Shown: in pieces, positions 9,214-18,208 of the stretch
Numbering within the stretch: the stretch's first letter is position 1
Layout: each line of letters begins with the position of its first letter
Source of the DNA: Marinobacter daepoensis DSM 16072
GTDB taxonomy: Bacteria; Pseudomonadota; Gammaproteobacteria; Pseudomonadales; Oleiphilaceae
Length of the DNA: 64,000 bases
Direction: 5' to 3'
Assembly (NCBI RefSeq): GCF_000421165.1
Contig: NZ_ATWI01000008.1
Span: forward strand, 310,001-374,000
The notes under the pieces: generated by a model
The model's input: only the letters and a program-made list of their open reading frames with translations
Told to the model about the DNA's origin: nothing
The model's database searches: none
Made by a program: the position numbers and the translations under genes

Positions 9214-9870
9214 TTACCCAAGGGCCCGGCGAATCAGCCGTTTCTGGTGTTCGGCAAACCGTTGAATCAGGCTGCAGGTTTGCGCAGTGTCCCGTGCCAG
9301 CACCGCCTTGGGCAGCTCTGAGAAAAACGTGTTGATGGTGGACAGGCCCTGACGGTAGTGGTCGGCCCCCAGATAATAGGCCCGGCTGACGGCAGGCTTG
9401 AAGTTGGATAGGGCTTCGGTCAGGTAGGGGTTACCCACCACCTCGCAACAGGCTTCCATGACGTCAAAGCTGGCCTCCACCATTCGGGTGATGTCGGTGC
9501 CTGGCTGGCGGATCAGGCTGGTGACTTTGGCCACGGTGTCGAGCATGGCAGCTCTGTCGGCCTCTTGCCAGCGTTCGCACAGGCGGGTGGCCAGCATAAT
9601 CAGAAGGTGCAGGTAAACGTCGTACAGCTCGGTGGCAGAGTCCGCGTTCAGTTGGGTAGCCGATGCACCTTTGCGTGGAGTGATCTCCACCAGGTGCCAG
9701 CGCTCCAGAGTGTAGAGCGCTTCTTTGACCGAGGCCCGGCTGACTTGCAGTTCCGACGCCAGCGTGGCCTCCTGAATGCGCTCACCGGGGCGGATCTCAC
9801 CGGTCATGATGCGCTCGGCGAGGAAATTGGCAATTTGTTCGGCCAGGGTATTGGGTACCTGAAAATCCAT
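9214..9870 (-). CDS. GntR-family transcriptional regulator (FCD/FadR subfamily)
   Basis: 218-aa one-component regulator. The winged helix-turn-helix is at about residues 10-75 (QIANFLAERIMTGEIRPGERI, then LASELQVSRASVKEALYTLE) and the helical FCD ligand domain follows (about 85-210). FCD proteins usually bind organic acids and contain a metal site. No obvious target operon is adjacent: gloA lies divergently 155 bp away and is the simplest candidate along with the gene itself. A palindrome in the shared promoter region (9894-9909) is the likely operator. The ligand cannot be predicted. Confidence 0.9.
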   Translation of the reverse strand: MDFQVPNTLAEQIANFLAERIMTGEIRPGERIQEATLASELQVSRASVKEALYTLERWHLVEITPRKGASATQLNADSATELYDVYLHLLIMLATRLCERWQEADRAAMLDTVAKVTSLIRQPGTDITRMVEASFDVMEACCEVVGNPYLTEALSNFKPAVSRAYYLGADHYRQGLSTINTFFSELPKAVLARDTAQTCSLIQRFAEHQKRLIRRALG

Positions 9871-9893
9871 AATCAGCTCGACCTGCTCAGTGT

Positions 9894-9909
9894 CTTGTTG
9901 TTAGACAAG
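9894..9909. promoter_or_regulatory. Putative GntR operator between the regulator gene and gloA
   Basis: CTTGT and ACAAG arms enclose TGTTAG; nested in it is TTGT-TAG-ACAA (9898-9908), a 4-3-4 dyad of the kind bound by FCD-type GntR proteins. It lies 24 bp upstream of the regulator ATG and about 115 bp upstream of gloA. Confidence 0.5.
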
Positions 9910-10025
9910 TTTTTGCTGATCCGGAGTGTAGCACAGCCCGTGAGGCTGCCGTCATTGCCTTGAAAACGCGTACAGGCGGGCACATATAGAGAAACTGAAT
10001 CCTCGAATAGACAAGGGAAACCTCC

Positions 10026-10574
10026 ATGCCCAAGCATTTTGAACAGGCCCCGGGCCTGCACAACGACCCGGTTCCCGAAACCGAAGGCTATGTCTTTAAC
10101 CAGACCATGATGCGAATCAAGGCGCCGGAACGGTCCATGGACTTTTACACCCGGGTTCTGGGCATGCGCCTGGTGCGCAAGCTGGATTTCCCGGAAATGG
10201 AATTCACGCTCTATTTTCTTGGCTATCTGGACGACAAACAGGCCCAGTGTGTGCCCGGTGACGACGGCCACCGCACCACCTATACATTTGGCCGCGAAGC
10301 CATGCTGGAACTGACCCACAACTGGGGCACCGAAAACGACCCGGACTTCGCCTACCACAATGGCAACGACCAGCCCCAGGGGTTTGGCCATATCGGCATC
10401 GCGGTACCCGATGTCTACGCCGCCTGTGAGCGCTTCGAAAAACTGGGCGTGGAGTTTGTGAAAAAGCCGGACGACGGCAAGATGAAAGGCCTGGCCTTTA
10501 TCAAAGACCCGGACGGCTACTGGATTGAAATCCTGCAACCAGACATGCTTGAGAAGCAGCGCAAGGACGGCTGA
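10026..10574 (+). CDS. gloA: Lactoylglutathione lyase (glyoxalase I)
   Basis: Converts the methylglyoxal-glutathione hemithioacetal to S-lactoylglutathione in the cytosol. The 182-aa protein is of the longer GloA type, with two vicinal-oxygen-chelate modules. Metal and active-site regions are visible: [20 protein letters not shown] near the N-terminus, the LELTHNWG strand, the GFGHIGIAV histidine strand and the C-terminal YWIEILQ glutamate. An AAGGGAAACC sequence precedes the ATG. It stands alone, divergent from the GntR regulator and convergent with the EamA gene. Confidence 0.94.
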   Translation: MPKHFEQAPGLHNDPVPETEGYVFNQTMMRIKAPERSMDFYTRVLGMRLVRKLDFPEMEFTLYFLGYLDDKQAQCVPGDDGHRTTYTFGREAMLELTHNWGTENDPDFAYHNGNDQPQGFGHIGIAVPDVYAACERFEKLGVEFVKKPDDGKMKGLAFIKDPDGYWIEILQPDMLEKQRKDG

Positions 10575-10593
10575 TTACGGGGTGTTCCGGTGC

Positions 10594-11541
10594 TCAGCTC
10601 TCCTGGCTGGCACCGGGCGCCTTGCCATAACGTGAAGCCACAATCACCGCGACGGTCAGGATAAACGCGCCTGCGATCCCGATCGGCCCCAGTTCTTCCC
10701 CCAGAATCAGCCAGGCCAGTAAGGCAATAAACAGCGGCTCCAGCACCACCACAATACTCGACACCGTGGCGGGAGTGGTTTTCATCCCGGTAAAAAACAG
10801 CAGGTAGCCAATGCAGGTTGGGACCACGCCAATGTAAAGCACCATCAGCCAGTGCCGGATCTCCATGGTCGCCAGCCCCGCAAAGCCGCCGCTCACGGCT
10901 ACCACTGGCAACAGCAGCAGTGCTGCGGTACCAAAGCAGATGAAGGCGGTGGTGAAGGCCGGAGTGCCGGCCGAGTTGTAACGGCTGGTCAGGGTGAAAC
11001 CGGTATACACCGCCGCAGCCAGCAAGGCCATCAGAATACCCGCCAGTCTCAGGGTGCCGGCGGTATCCATGTCGCTGACGACCAGCATGCCGGTGCCCAC
11101 AATAGCGGCAATGGCGGCCAGAATCGTCAGCAGCCCCGGTTTCTCTCCCAGCAACGGAGCCGCCAGAATGGCCACCAGAACCGGTGGCAGACACAGAGAA
11201 ATCAGCGTGGCAATGCCAGCGCCGGTAAGGTCCACCGCGAGCAGATAGCTGCCCTGGTAAAACGCCTGGAACAGACCCAGGGCCGAAAGAGTGAGCAGTG
11301 CCTTGCCACTGAGCGAACGCAAGGCGCTGCCGGGCACCTTCTGGCCAGGGTGACGTTTTGCTAGCTGACGCTGTTCCCGACGCATGAACAGCCAGAAGAA
11401 AGGCAGAGCCACCACCAGGCGCAGAAACGCGAGGGTGATGGCCTCCAGCTCCGTCCCATTGAACAGAAACTTGGCAACAATCCCCGTTGTGGCCCATAGC
11501 AAAGACGCCAGGGCGATAAGAAGTGCTCCGTGAATCATCAC
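10594..11541 (-). CDS. EamA/DMT-family transporter (10-TM exporter)
   Basis: 315-aa inner-membrane protein made of two EamA repeats of five helices each (about residues 5-140 and 155-300). Typical family features are the early LLWATTGIVAKFLF segment, the FYQGSYLLAVDLTGAG region and LEPLFIALLAWLILGEELGPIGIAGA near the C-terminus. Members export amino acids, metabolites or drugs; the substrate is not predictable here. It converges on gloA with only a 19-bp gap and has no operon partner. Confidence 0.9.
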   Translation of the reverse strand: MMIHGALLIALASLLWATTGIVAKFLFNGTELEAITLAFLRLVVALPFFWLFMRREQRQLAKRHPGQKVPGSALRSLSGKALLTLSALGLFQAFYQGSYLLAVDLTGAGIATLISLCLPPVLVAILAAPLLGEKPGLLTILAAIAAIVGTGMLVVSDMDTAGTLRLAGILMALLAAAVYTGFTLTSRYNSAGTPAFTTAFICFGTAALLLLPVVAVSGGFAGLATMEIRHWLMVLYIGVVPTCIGYLLFFTGMKTTPATVSSIVVVLEPLFIALLAWLILGEELGPIGIAGAFILTVAVIVASRYGKAPGASQES

Positions 11542-11641
11542 AAACTGCCGGGTTGGAGAATCAAGCAGGCAAGGTTAGCAGTGGCAACGGCGTCATGCCA
11601 TAGGCGGGAAGAGGGTGGGGCGGCAGCGCCGCCCCGAAGGC

Positions 11642-11917
11642 TTACTTCACAGCGATGCGGTCGGCGTTTTTCTCGACGGTGCGGGCGCCAATGCCTTTTA
11701 CATTGGCCAGGGCTTCAACGCTGGCGAAAGGGCCGTTGGCTTCGCGGTAGTCAATGATTGCCTGGGCTTTGCTTTCACCCACACCACTGAGCGAGGCCAG
11801 GGTGGCTACATCGGCGGTATTGATGTTGACGGCCGGTTGTTCGGCGGCAACGGCGATTGTGCCGGTCAGCAGGCTGAAAAACAGAACAAGGGTGGCCAGA
11901 AATGAGGCTGGTTTCAT
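11642..11917 (-). CDS. ComEA-type helix-hairpin-helix protein, exported
   Basis: 91-aa protein with a signal peptide (MKPASFLATLVLFFSLLTG... cleaved after AVA/AEQ) and two helix-hairpin-helix motifs in the mature part (LASLSGVGESKAQAIIDYR and LANVKGIGARTVEKNADRI), the ComEA/soluble HhH family that binds double-stranded DNA without sequence specificity. Such short periplasmic forms are associated with DNA uptake or DNA handling. The start at 11917 is preferred over an upstream in-frame ATG because CAGGAG lies 7 bp before it and the signal peptide starts there. Confidence 0.88.
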   Translation of the reverse strand: MKPASFLATLVLFFSLLTGTIAVAAEQPAVNINTADVATLASLSGVGESKAQAIIDYREANGPFASVEALANVKGIGARTVEKNADRIAVK

Positions 11918-12555
11918 CGGTGAACTCCTGATTGTAATAACGTTGTTATGAACAGTCAGGCGAGACAACCCATTGAAGTTGCTGGCGATTCGAAATGGTG
12001 CAGAAAGTGTTGGTGGTGGGAGTGGTGGCTACCAGTGCACGGAACGGGACTACCGTCCGTGTAGTCCCAGAATTCCGTGGCTGACCCCTGCCTGATCCTT
12101 CAGGCTGCGCATCATCCTGAGCACATCGTCCTTGCTGTCATCCCTGCTGCCCTGATCCATCGGGCAACTCCGAATCCGTGGAGCTTTCATCCGTGAGCCA
12201 ACATCCGTGCTGGCTTGTCATCCCTGACACTGACCATTCTACCGGGGCCGGAATCTGGTGAAATCGGATATCAGCCAGATGGTTTGTGAGAGATTTCCTA
12301 CAGCATTGTGAGCATGTTGGTGAATCCGGGTTCATTATTTCCAGGTGGTTACGTTGCACCAATTAAGGGCGACCCGGAAGCCGGGGCACCGGATTGAGGC
12401 CCGAAACGCCGCACCAAGTCATGGCAGGCGTGTCTTGATCTCAGCTTTATGTGTTTAATTTGTTGTTTTTTAATGCCTTTTTTGGGTTTTGGAACGGCGA
12501 GTGCAATTGGTTGTTTGCGTTTGACGACTCGAAACCCATGAAAAGGACGCACAAC
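11918..12555. other. Intergenic region with a hairpin and the urt promoter region
   Basis: About 640 bp with no supported gene. It holds a GGGACTAC / GTAGTCCC hairpin (12046-12068, 7-nt loop, no T-tail) and loosely repeated CATCCGTG/CATCCCTG phrases around 12110-12230. From about 12430 it turns AT-rich towards the urtA ribosome site. The longer open frame starting at 12451 lacks a ribosome site and would add a non-signal extension to UrtA, so it is not used. Confidence 0.6.
12342..12358 (+). promoter_or_regulatory. Candidate sigma-54 promoter upstream of urtA
   Basis: GG (12344-12345), ten bases, then TTGCA with GC at 12356-12357 fits the -24/-12 spacing of sigma-54 promoters; the -24 half (AGGTGG) is only a partial match to TGGCAC. 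Urea transport and urease operons are often NtrC/sigma-54 controlled, which motivates the call. About 200 bp separate it from the urtA ATG. Confidence 0.3.
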
Positions 12556-13869
12556 ATGAGCATCAACAAACACGTGAAACTGGGCCTCTCTGCATTGGCG
12601 CTGTCTGTCTCCCTTGGTTCTGTCAATACAGCGTTTGCCACCGAAGACCCCATCAAAGTCGGTATTCTCCACTCCCTGTCGGGCACCATGGCCATCAGTG
12701 AGACCGCACTGAAAGACACCATGCTGATGCTGATTGAGAAGCAGAACGAAGCCGGTGGCGTACTCGGCCGCCAGCTGGAGCCGGTGGTGGTTGATCCGGC
12801 TTCCAACTGGCCGCTGTTCGCGGAGAAAGCCCGTGAGCTGCTGGAGAAAGAAAAGGTCGACGTGATCTTCGGTAACTGGACCTCGGTGTCCCGTAAATCC
12901 GTTCTGCCGGTGGTAGAGGAACTGAACGGCCTGCTGTTCTACCCGGTTCAGTACGAGGGCGAGGAATCGTCTGAAAACGTGTTCTACACCGGTGCGGCGC
13001 CCAACCAGCAGGCGATTCCTGCAGTGGATTACCTGATGAACGATCTGGGTGTTGAGCGCTGGGTTCTGGCGGGCACGGATTACGTTTACCCCCGCACCAC
13101 CAACAAGATTCTGGAAACCTACCTGAAAGACAAGGGTGTGGCCGCCGGCGACATCCTGATCAACTACACGCCTTTCGGGCACTCTGACTGGCAGACCATC
13201 GTGTCTGACATCAAGAAGTTCGGCAGCGCCGGCAAGAAGACCGCCGTGGTCTCCACCATCAACGGCGACGCCAACGTGCCCTTCTACCGTGAACTGGGCA
13301 ACCAGGGCATTTCCTCCACCGACATTCCCGTGGTGGCGTTCTCCGTGGGTGAGCAGGAGCTCTCCGGCATCGACACCGCGCCGCTGGTGGGCCACCTGGC
13401 CGCCTGGAACTACTTCATGAGCGTGGATAACGACGCCAACTACGACTTCATCGACGCCTGGGTTGCCTACAAGGGCGACGATGCTGCCGTCACCAACGAC
13501 CCGATGGAAGCTCACTACATTGGCTTCAACCTTTACGTGGAAGCGGTGAAGAAAGCCGGCACCACCGACGTGGATGAAGTGAAAGACGCCATCATCGGTG
13601 TGAGCGTACCGAACCTTACCGGCGGATACGCCACCATGATGCCGAACCATCACATCACCAAGCCGGTGCTGATTGGAGAGATCCAGGACAACGGCCAGTT
13701 CTCCGTGGTCTGGGAAACCCCGTCTACCGTGGCTGGCGATGCCTGGTCTGACTTCCTGCCAGGTTCCAAGGACCTGATCAGTGACTGGCGAGCGCCTCTG
13801 CGCTGCGGCAACTTCAACGTGGTCACCGGCAAGTGCGGTGGTGGCTCGGCTGACGTGGCCTCCAACTAA
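12556..13869 (+). CDS. urtA: Urea ABC transporter, substrate-binding protein UrtA
   Basis: 437-aa periplasmic binding protein that captures urea for the UrtBCDE importer. A signal peptide (MSINKHVKLGLSALALSVSL, cleaved near TAFA/TED) is followed by a type 1 periplasmic fold of the branched-chain amino-acid/amide-binding group: GILHSLSGTMA, then FGNWTSVSRKSV, NGLLFYPVQYEG, AGTDYVYPRTTN and GGYATMMPNHH are characteristic UrtA blocks. ATG 12556 is chosen because AAAGGA lies 8 bp before it and the signal peptide starts there. It is first gene of the urtABCDE-ureDABCEFG operon and is followed by a strong hairpin that may set its expression above that of the membrane genes. Confidence 0.95.
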   Translation: MSINKHVKLGLSALALSVSLGSVNTAFATEDPIKVGILHSLSGTMAISETALKDTMLMLIEKQNEAGGVLGRQLEPVVVDPASNWPLFAEKARELLEKEKVDVIFGNWTSVSRKSVLPVVEELNGLLFYPVQYEGEESSENVFYTGAAPNQQAIPAVDYLMNDLGVERWVLAGTDYVYPRTTNKILETYLKDKGVAAGDILINYTPFGHSDWQTIVSDIKKFGSAGKKTAVVSTINGDANVPFYRELGNQGISSTDIPVVAFSVGEQELSGIDTAPLVGHLAAWNYFMSVDNDANYDFIDAWVAYKGDDAAVTNDPMEAHYIGFNLYVEAVKKAGTTDVDEVKDAIIGVSVPNLTGGYATMMPNHHITKPVLIGEIQDNGQFSVVWETPSTVAGDAWSDFLPGSKDLISDWRAPLRCGNFNVVTGKCGGGSADVASN

Positions 13870-13885
13870 GCTCCAACCGGGCACA

Positions 13886-13911
13886 GCCGGGCAGGCCTGA
13901 GCCTGCCCGGC
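13886..13911 (+). terminator. Strong intra-operon hairpin between urtA and urtB
   Basis: A perfect 11-bp GC-rich stem (GCCGGGCAGGC / GCCTGCCCGGC) closes a 4-nt loop with no T-run after it. Such hairpins after binding-protein genes typically stabilise the upstream mRNA or attenuate read-through, giving more binding protein than permease. Confidence 0.6.
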
Positions 13912-13947
13912 ACCGCTCCCGAATTCCCAAGCCAACAGGAATGAATC

Positions 13948-15552
13948 ATGAGCATTCACCGATTGCTCGCCAGGATGGTATTGGCTGTCTGTCTGGCCCT
14001 AGGGGCCACACTGGCGAATGCCCAGGCGCAGACGAATGCGCCCGAAGCGCTGCTGAAACGGCTCGTAGAAGCCGGGCAAGCTGAAAAAACCGACTTACTC
14101 AAAGCCCTCTCCGAAACCGGCGACGAACGCGCCCGGGGCTGGCTGGAAGCCGTTCGCGACGGCAAACTCGCGATGATTGAAGACACCGGTGCCCTGGTAA
14201 TTGTGGTTAACAACCGGGGCCGCAACTGGCAGATCGCCGACGCCCTGACCGGCGAAGACCTGGGTGAAATGTCGCGCCGGGATCTGCAAAGCCTGCGGGT
14301 GAACAACGCCCTGCGGGCCGACATCGAGGGCATCCTCTCGGTGATCGACCTGACCGTGGCCGACCCAGGCCAACGCCTCGATGCTGCGCGCAATCTGCTG
14401 GGCGAAGTGAATGAAGCGCTGGCCACCCAGCTCCAGGCCCGTTTGCAGGTGGAAGACAACGGCCAGGTGCGTGACATGCTCACCAATGCCCTGGCCATTT
14501 ATCAGGTGGAGCAGGGCGATGTTGAGGCGGTAGCCACTTTGTCCGGCAGCCTGAACCCGACCGTGCGCGCCGCCCTGAATAATGCCGTTAACAGCGATGA
14601 CCCTGCGCTGGCGGCTGCGGCCGAGGAAGCCCTGGCCAGCATTGAACAGAAACTCAAACTCAACCGCGCTGCCGAGACCCTGTATTTTGGCCTCTCCCTC
14701 GGCTCGGTACTGGTGCTGGCCGCCATTGGCCTGGCCATCACCTTTGGTGTGATGGGCGTGATAAACATGGCCCATGGCGAGCTGATTATGCTCGGGGCCT
14801 ACACTACCTGGGGCATGCAGCAACTGTTCCCGGGCCAGCCCGGCCTGGCCCTGATCCTGTCCATCCCGGCCGGATTCCTGGTGGCGGCGCTGGCGGGCAT
14901 CGCCATTGAGCGCAGCGTGATCCAGTACCTGAAGGGCCGCCCGCTGGAAACCCTGCTGGCCACCTTCGGCATCAGCCTGATCCTGCAGCAACTGGTACGA
15001 ACCGTGATTTCTCCGCTCAACCGCACCGTGGTCACGCCTGAGTGGATGAGCGGCTCGATCATGGTGAACGAGGCGTTGTCGCTCACCCTGAACCGCCTGT
15101 ACGTGATCGGCTTTGCCCTGGTGGTATTCGCCGGGCTGATGCTGATCATGCGCAAGACCCGCCTGGGTCTGGAAGTCCGTGCTGTTACCCAGAACCGCGC
15201 CATGGCCCGCTCCATGGGCATCAAAGCCACCAAAGTGGACATCATGACCTTCGCCCTGGGCTCCGGCGTGGCCGGGCTGGCGGGCGTGCCCCTGTCGCAG
15301 ATCACCAACGTTGGCCCCAACCTGGGCCAGAACTACATCATCGATTCGTTCATGGTGGTGGTGTTCGGGGGTGTGGGCAATCTCTGGGGCACCCTTATTG
15401 CCGGGCTTTCCCTGGGCACCATCAACCAGCTGCTGGAACCCTGGGCGGGGGCGGTCCTCGCCAAAATCATGGTGCTGGTGCTGATCATCCTGTTCATTCA
15501 AAAATGCCCCCGGGGACTCTTTCCCCAGAAGGGCCGTGCGGCGGAGGGCTGA
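13948..15552 (+). CDS. urtB: Urea ABC transporter, permease UrtB
   Basis: 534-aa inner-membrane permease of the LivH type. The N-terminal 220 residues form a signal peptide plus a helical periplasmic extension unique to UrtB, and about eight membrane helices follow from residue 245 on, with GVINMAHGELIMLGAYTTW as the conserved LivH-like loop and GGVGNLWGTLIAGLSLG near the end. It pairs with UrtC to form the urea channel. urtC starts 3 bp after its stop, which points to coupled translation. Confidence 0.95.
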   Translation: MSIHRLLARMVLAVCLALGATLANAQAQTNAPEALLKRLVEAGQAEKTDLLKALSETGDERARGWLEAVRDGKLAMIEDTGALVIVVNNRGRNWQIADALTGEDLGEMSRRDLQSLRVNNALRADIEGILSVIDLTVADPGQRLDAARNLLGEVNEALATQLQARLQVEDNGQVRDMLTNALAIYQVEQGDVEAVATLSGSLNPTVRAALNNAVNSDDPALAAAAEEALASIEQKLKLNRAAETLYFGLSLGSVLVLAAIGLAITFGVMGVINMAHGELIMLGAYTTWGMQQLFPGQPGLALILSIPAGFLVAALAGIAIERSVIQYLKGRPLETLLATFGISLILQQLVRTVISPLNRTVVTPEWMSGSIMVNEALSLTLNRLYVIGFALVVFAGLMLIMRKTRLGLEVRAVTQNRAMARSMGIKATKVDIMTFALGSGVAGLAGVPLSQITNVGPNLGQNYIIDSFMVVVFGGVGNLWGTLIAGLSLGTINQLLEPWAGAVLAKIMVLVLIILFIQKCPRGLFPQKGRAAEG

Positions 15553-15555
15553 GTT

Positions 15556-16689
15556 ATGGCGACATCACAAACCTGGCTGCTCCGGCCCTTTCAGGAGCGT
15601 TCCACCCAGCTTTTCCTGGGCGTGCTGTTCGCCGCGATGGTGGTGGTTACCTTCCTGCACCTGTTTATGCCGGAAGACAGCGCCCTGCACGTAAGCGCCT
15701 ACACCGTTACCCTGCTGGGCAAATACCTCTGTTACGCCCTGCTGGCGGTAGCGGTAGACCTGGTGTGGGGTTACCTGGGCATTCTCAGCCTGGGCCACGG
15801 CGCTTTCTTTGCCCTCGGCGGCTACGCCATGGGCATGTACCTGATGCGCCAGATAGGTGATCGCGGCGTGTATGGCGATCCTGTATTGCCAGACTTCATG
15901 GTGTTCCTGAACTGGCAGGAGCTGCCCTGGTACTGGCAGGGCTTCGACATGGCCTGGTTCGCCTTCATCATGGTACTGCTGGCCCCGGGCCTGCTGGCGC
16001 TGGTGTTCGGCTTCCTGGCCTTCCGCTCCCGGGTAACCGGCGTGTATCTGTCCATCATCACCCAGGCCCTGACCTTTGCGTTGATGCTGGCGTTCTTCCG
16101 CAACGAGATGGGCTTCGGTGGCAACAACGGCCTGACCGACTTCAAAGACATCCTCGGCTTTGACCTGCGCAGCGACGCCACCCGGCTTGGCCTGTTCCTG
16201 GCAACCGGCATCGCGCTGGCGGTGGGCTATGTCGTGTGCCGTGCCATTGTGACCAGCAAGCTGGGCCGGGTCAGCGTGGCCTGCCGCGACGCTGAAGCCC
16301 GTACCCGGTTCCTTGGCTACCGGGTAGAGCGGGTGCAGCTGTTCGTGTTCGTGGTCTCCGCCATGCTGGCGGGCGTGGCCGGCGCGTTGTACGTGCCCCA
16401 GGTGGGCATTATCAACCCCAGCGAATTCTCGCCGCTGTTCTCCATCGAAATCGTGGTGTGGGTTGCCCTCGGTGGCCGCGCCACCCTGTATGGCGCGGTC
16501 ATCGGCGCCTTGCTGGTGAACTACGCCAAGACCGTGTTCACCGGCATCATGCCGGACGCCTGGCTGTTCGCCCTGGGCGCGCTGTTCGTGCTGGTGACGG
16601 TGTTCCTGCCCAAGGGCATTGCCGGGCTGTTGCAGAAACGCCGCCAGAAGGACGATGACCAACCCGGCGCTCAGGAGGCCACCGCATGA
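15556..16689 (+). CDS. urtC: Urea ABC transporter, permease UrtC
   Basis: 377-aa LivM-type permease, the second membrane subunit of the urea importer. Around ten hydrophobic helices are visible; WGYLGILSLGHGAFFALGGY and the NGLTDFKDILGF loop are typical of UrtC, and the tail beyond the last helix is basic and acidic (QKRRQKDDDQ). It overlaps urtD by 4 bp (ATGA). Confidence 0.95.
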   Translation: MATSQTWLLRPFQERSTQLFLGVLFAAMVVVTFLHLFMPEDSALHVSAYTVTLLGKYLCYALLAVAVDLVWGYLGILSLGHGAFFALGGYAMGMYLMRQIGDRGVYGDPVLPDFMVFLNWQELPWYWQGFDMAWFAFIMVLLAPGLLALVFGFLAFRSRVTGVYLSIITQALTFALMLAFFRNEMGFGGNNGLTDFKDILGFDLRSDATRLGLFLATGIALAVGYVVCRAIVTSKLGRVSVACRDAEARTRFLGYRVERVQLFVFVVSAMLAGVAGALYVPQVGIINPSEFSPLFSIEIVVWVALGGRATLYGAVIGALLVNYAKTVFTGIMPDAWLFALGALFVLVTVFLPKGIAGLLQKRRQKDDDQPGAQEATA

Positions 16690-17510
16690 GCATCTTTGAA
16701 CAACTTGCCAACCGGGACCAGGTGTTTGAGTTTCTCACCCCCGCGGCCTCGCCGGTTGACGTGCGCCACGGCCCGATCCTGTACATGGAAGACGTGAGCG
16801 TGAGCTTCGATGGCTTCAAGGCCATCAACAGCCTCAACCTCACCATCGACGACGGCGAACTGCGCTGCATCATCGGCCCTAACGGGGCGGGTAAAACCAC
16901 CATGATGGACATCATCACCGGTAAAACCCGACCCGATACCGGCTCGGTGTGGTTCGGCAGCCGCCACAACCTGCTGCGCATGAACGAGCCGGACATTGCC
17001 ACCCTGGGCATTGGCCGCAAGTTCCAGAAACCCACCGTGTTCGAGGCCCTGACCGTATTCGAAAACCTCGAACTGGCCATGGCCGCCGACAAACGCATCC
17101 TGCCCACCCTGACCGCCATCATGACCGCGGAATACCGTGACCGGATTGACGAAATCCTGGAAATGATCGGCTTGCAGGCGCTGCGCGACAAGCCCGCCGG
17201 CATCCTCTCCCACGGCCAGAAACAGTGGCTGGAGATCGGCATGCTGCTGATGCAGAAACCCCGGCTGCTGCTCGTGGACGAGCCCGTGGCCGGCATGACC
17301 GAACAGGAAATGGAACGCACCGCCGAGTTGCTCACCAGTCTCGCGGGCAAACAGTCCGTGGTGGTGGTAGAGCACGACATGGGCTTTGTGCGCTCCATCG
17401 CCCGCAAAGTCACCGTACTGCACCAGGGCAGCGTGCTGGCCGAAGGCACCATGGACCAGGTCTCCAACGACCCGGACGTGATCAAGGTGTATCTCGGGGA
17501 GGAGGCCTGA
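16686..17510 (+). CDS. urtD: Urea ABC transporter, ATP-binding protein UrtD
   Basis: 274-aa cytosolic ABC ATPase of the LivG type. Walker A is GPNGAGKTT (near residue 65), the signature is LSHGQKQWLEIGMLL and Walker B is LLLVDEPVAGM, followed by the H-loop VEHDMGF. A UrtD-specific N-terminal extension of about 30 residues precedes the ATPase core. It powers the UrtBC channel together with UrtE. The start overlaps the end of urtC, and the stop shares a base with the ATG of urtE. Confidence 0.95.
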   Translation: MSIFEQLANRDQVFEFLTPAASPVDVRHGPILYMEDVSVSFDGFKAINSLNLTIDDGELRCIIGPNGAGKTTMMDIITGKTRPDTGSVWFGSRHNLLRMNEPDIATLGIGRKFQKPTVFEALTVFENLELAMAADKRILPTLTAIMTAEYRDRIDEILEMIGLQALRDKPAGILSHGQKQWLEIGMLLMQKPRLLLVDEPVAGMTEQEMERTAELLTSLAGKQSVVVVEHDMGFVRSIARKVTVLHQGSVLAEGTMDQVSNDPDVIKVYLGEEA

Positions 17511-18208
17511 TGCTCAAGATTGAAAAGCTCAACCAGTTCTACGGCGAAAGCCACACCCTGTGGGACCTGGAGCTGGACGTGCCCCAGGGCCAGTGTACCT
17601 GCGTGATGGGCCGCAACGGCGTGGGCAAGACCACGCTGATGAAATGCATTATGGGCGAGGAAACCGTGAAAAGCGGCTCCATCGAGTTTGCCCGGGATGT
17701 GGAACTCACCAAAAAGAAAATCGAAGACCGCTCCCGCCTCGGTATCGGTTACGTGCCCCAGGGCCGGCAGATCTTCCCGCTGCTGACCGTGGAGGAAAAC
17801 CTGCGCACCGGCCTGGCGGTGCGGGCCGATGGCAGCAAGCAGATCCCCGAGCGCATTTACGAGCTGTTCCCGGTGCTGAAAGAAATGAAACACCGCCGGG
17901 GCGGCGACCTCTCCGGCGGCCAGCAGCAACAGCTGGCCATTGGCCGGGCGCTGGTGATTGAGCCGAGACTGCTGATCCTCGACGAGCCGGGGGAGGGCAT
18001 TCAGCCCAACATCGTGGCCCAGATTGGCGAGGTGATTCGTCGGTTGATTGAAGAAGACGGCCTGACCGTGCTGCTGGTGGAACAGAAACTGCCGTTCGCC
18101 CGAAAATACGCCGACCGCTTCGCCATCCTCGACCGGGGCCGGCGCGTGGCCGAAGGCGATATTGCCGGGCTGACCGATGAACTCATCAAACAGCACCTGA
18201 CCGTATGA
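17510..18208 (+). CDS. urtE: Urea ABC transporter, ATP-binding protein UrtE
   Basis: 232-aa ABC ATPase of the LivF type, the second nucleotide-binding subunit of the urea importer. Walker A is GRNGVGKTT, the signature is LSGGQQQQLAIGRAL and Walker B is LLILDEPGEGIQ. ATG at 17510 is chosen over longer open frames because MLKIEKLNQFYGESHTLWDL is the conserved family N-terminus and the TGATG junction with urtD is a classic coupling site. It ends 4 bp into ureD. Confidence 0.95.
   Translation: MLKIEKLNQFYGESHTLWDLELDVPQGQCTCVMGRNGVGKTTLMKCIMGEETVKSGSIEFARDVELTKKKIEDRSRLGIGYVPQGRQIFPLLTVEENLRTGLAVRADGSKQIPERIYELFPVLKEMKHRRGGDLSGGQQQQLAIGRALVIEPRLLILDEPGEGIQPNIVAQIGEVIRRLIEEDGLTVLLVEQKLPFARKYADRFAILDRGRRVAEGDIAGLTDELIKQHLTV

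Noticed and set aside
12349..13959. 536-codon minus-strand open frame over urtA
   Set aside because: Shadow of urtA; low-complexity His/Val-rich translation with no start signal.
14095..15501. 468-codon minus-strand open frame over urtB
   Set aside because: Shadow of urtB with Gln/His-rich translation; urtB has clear family motifs.
16547..18196. 549-codon minus-strand open frame over urtDE
   Set aside because: Antisense to two ATPases with intact Walker motifs; composition typical of a shadow.
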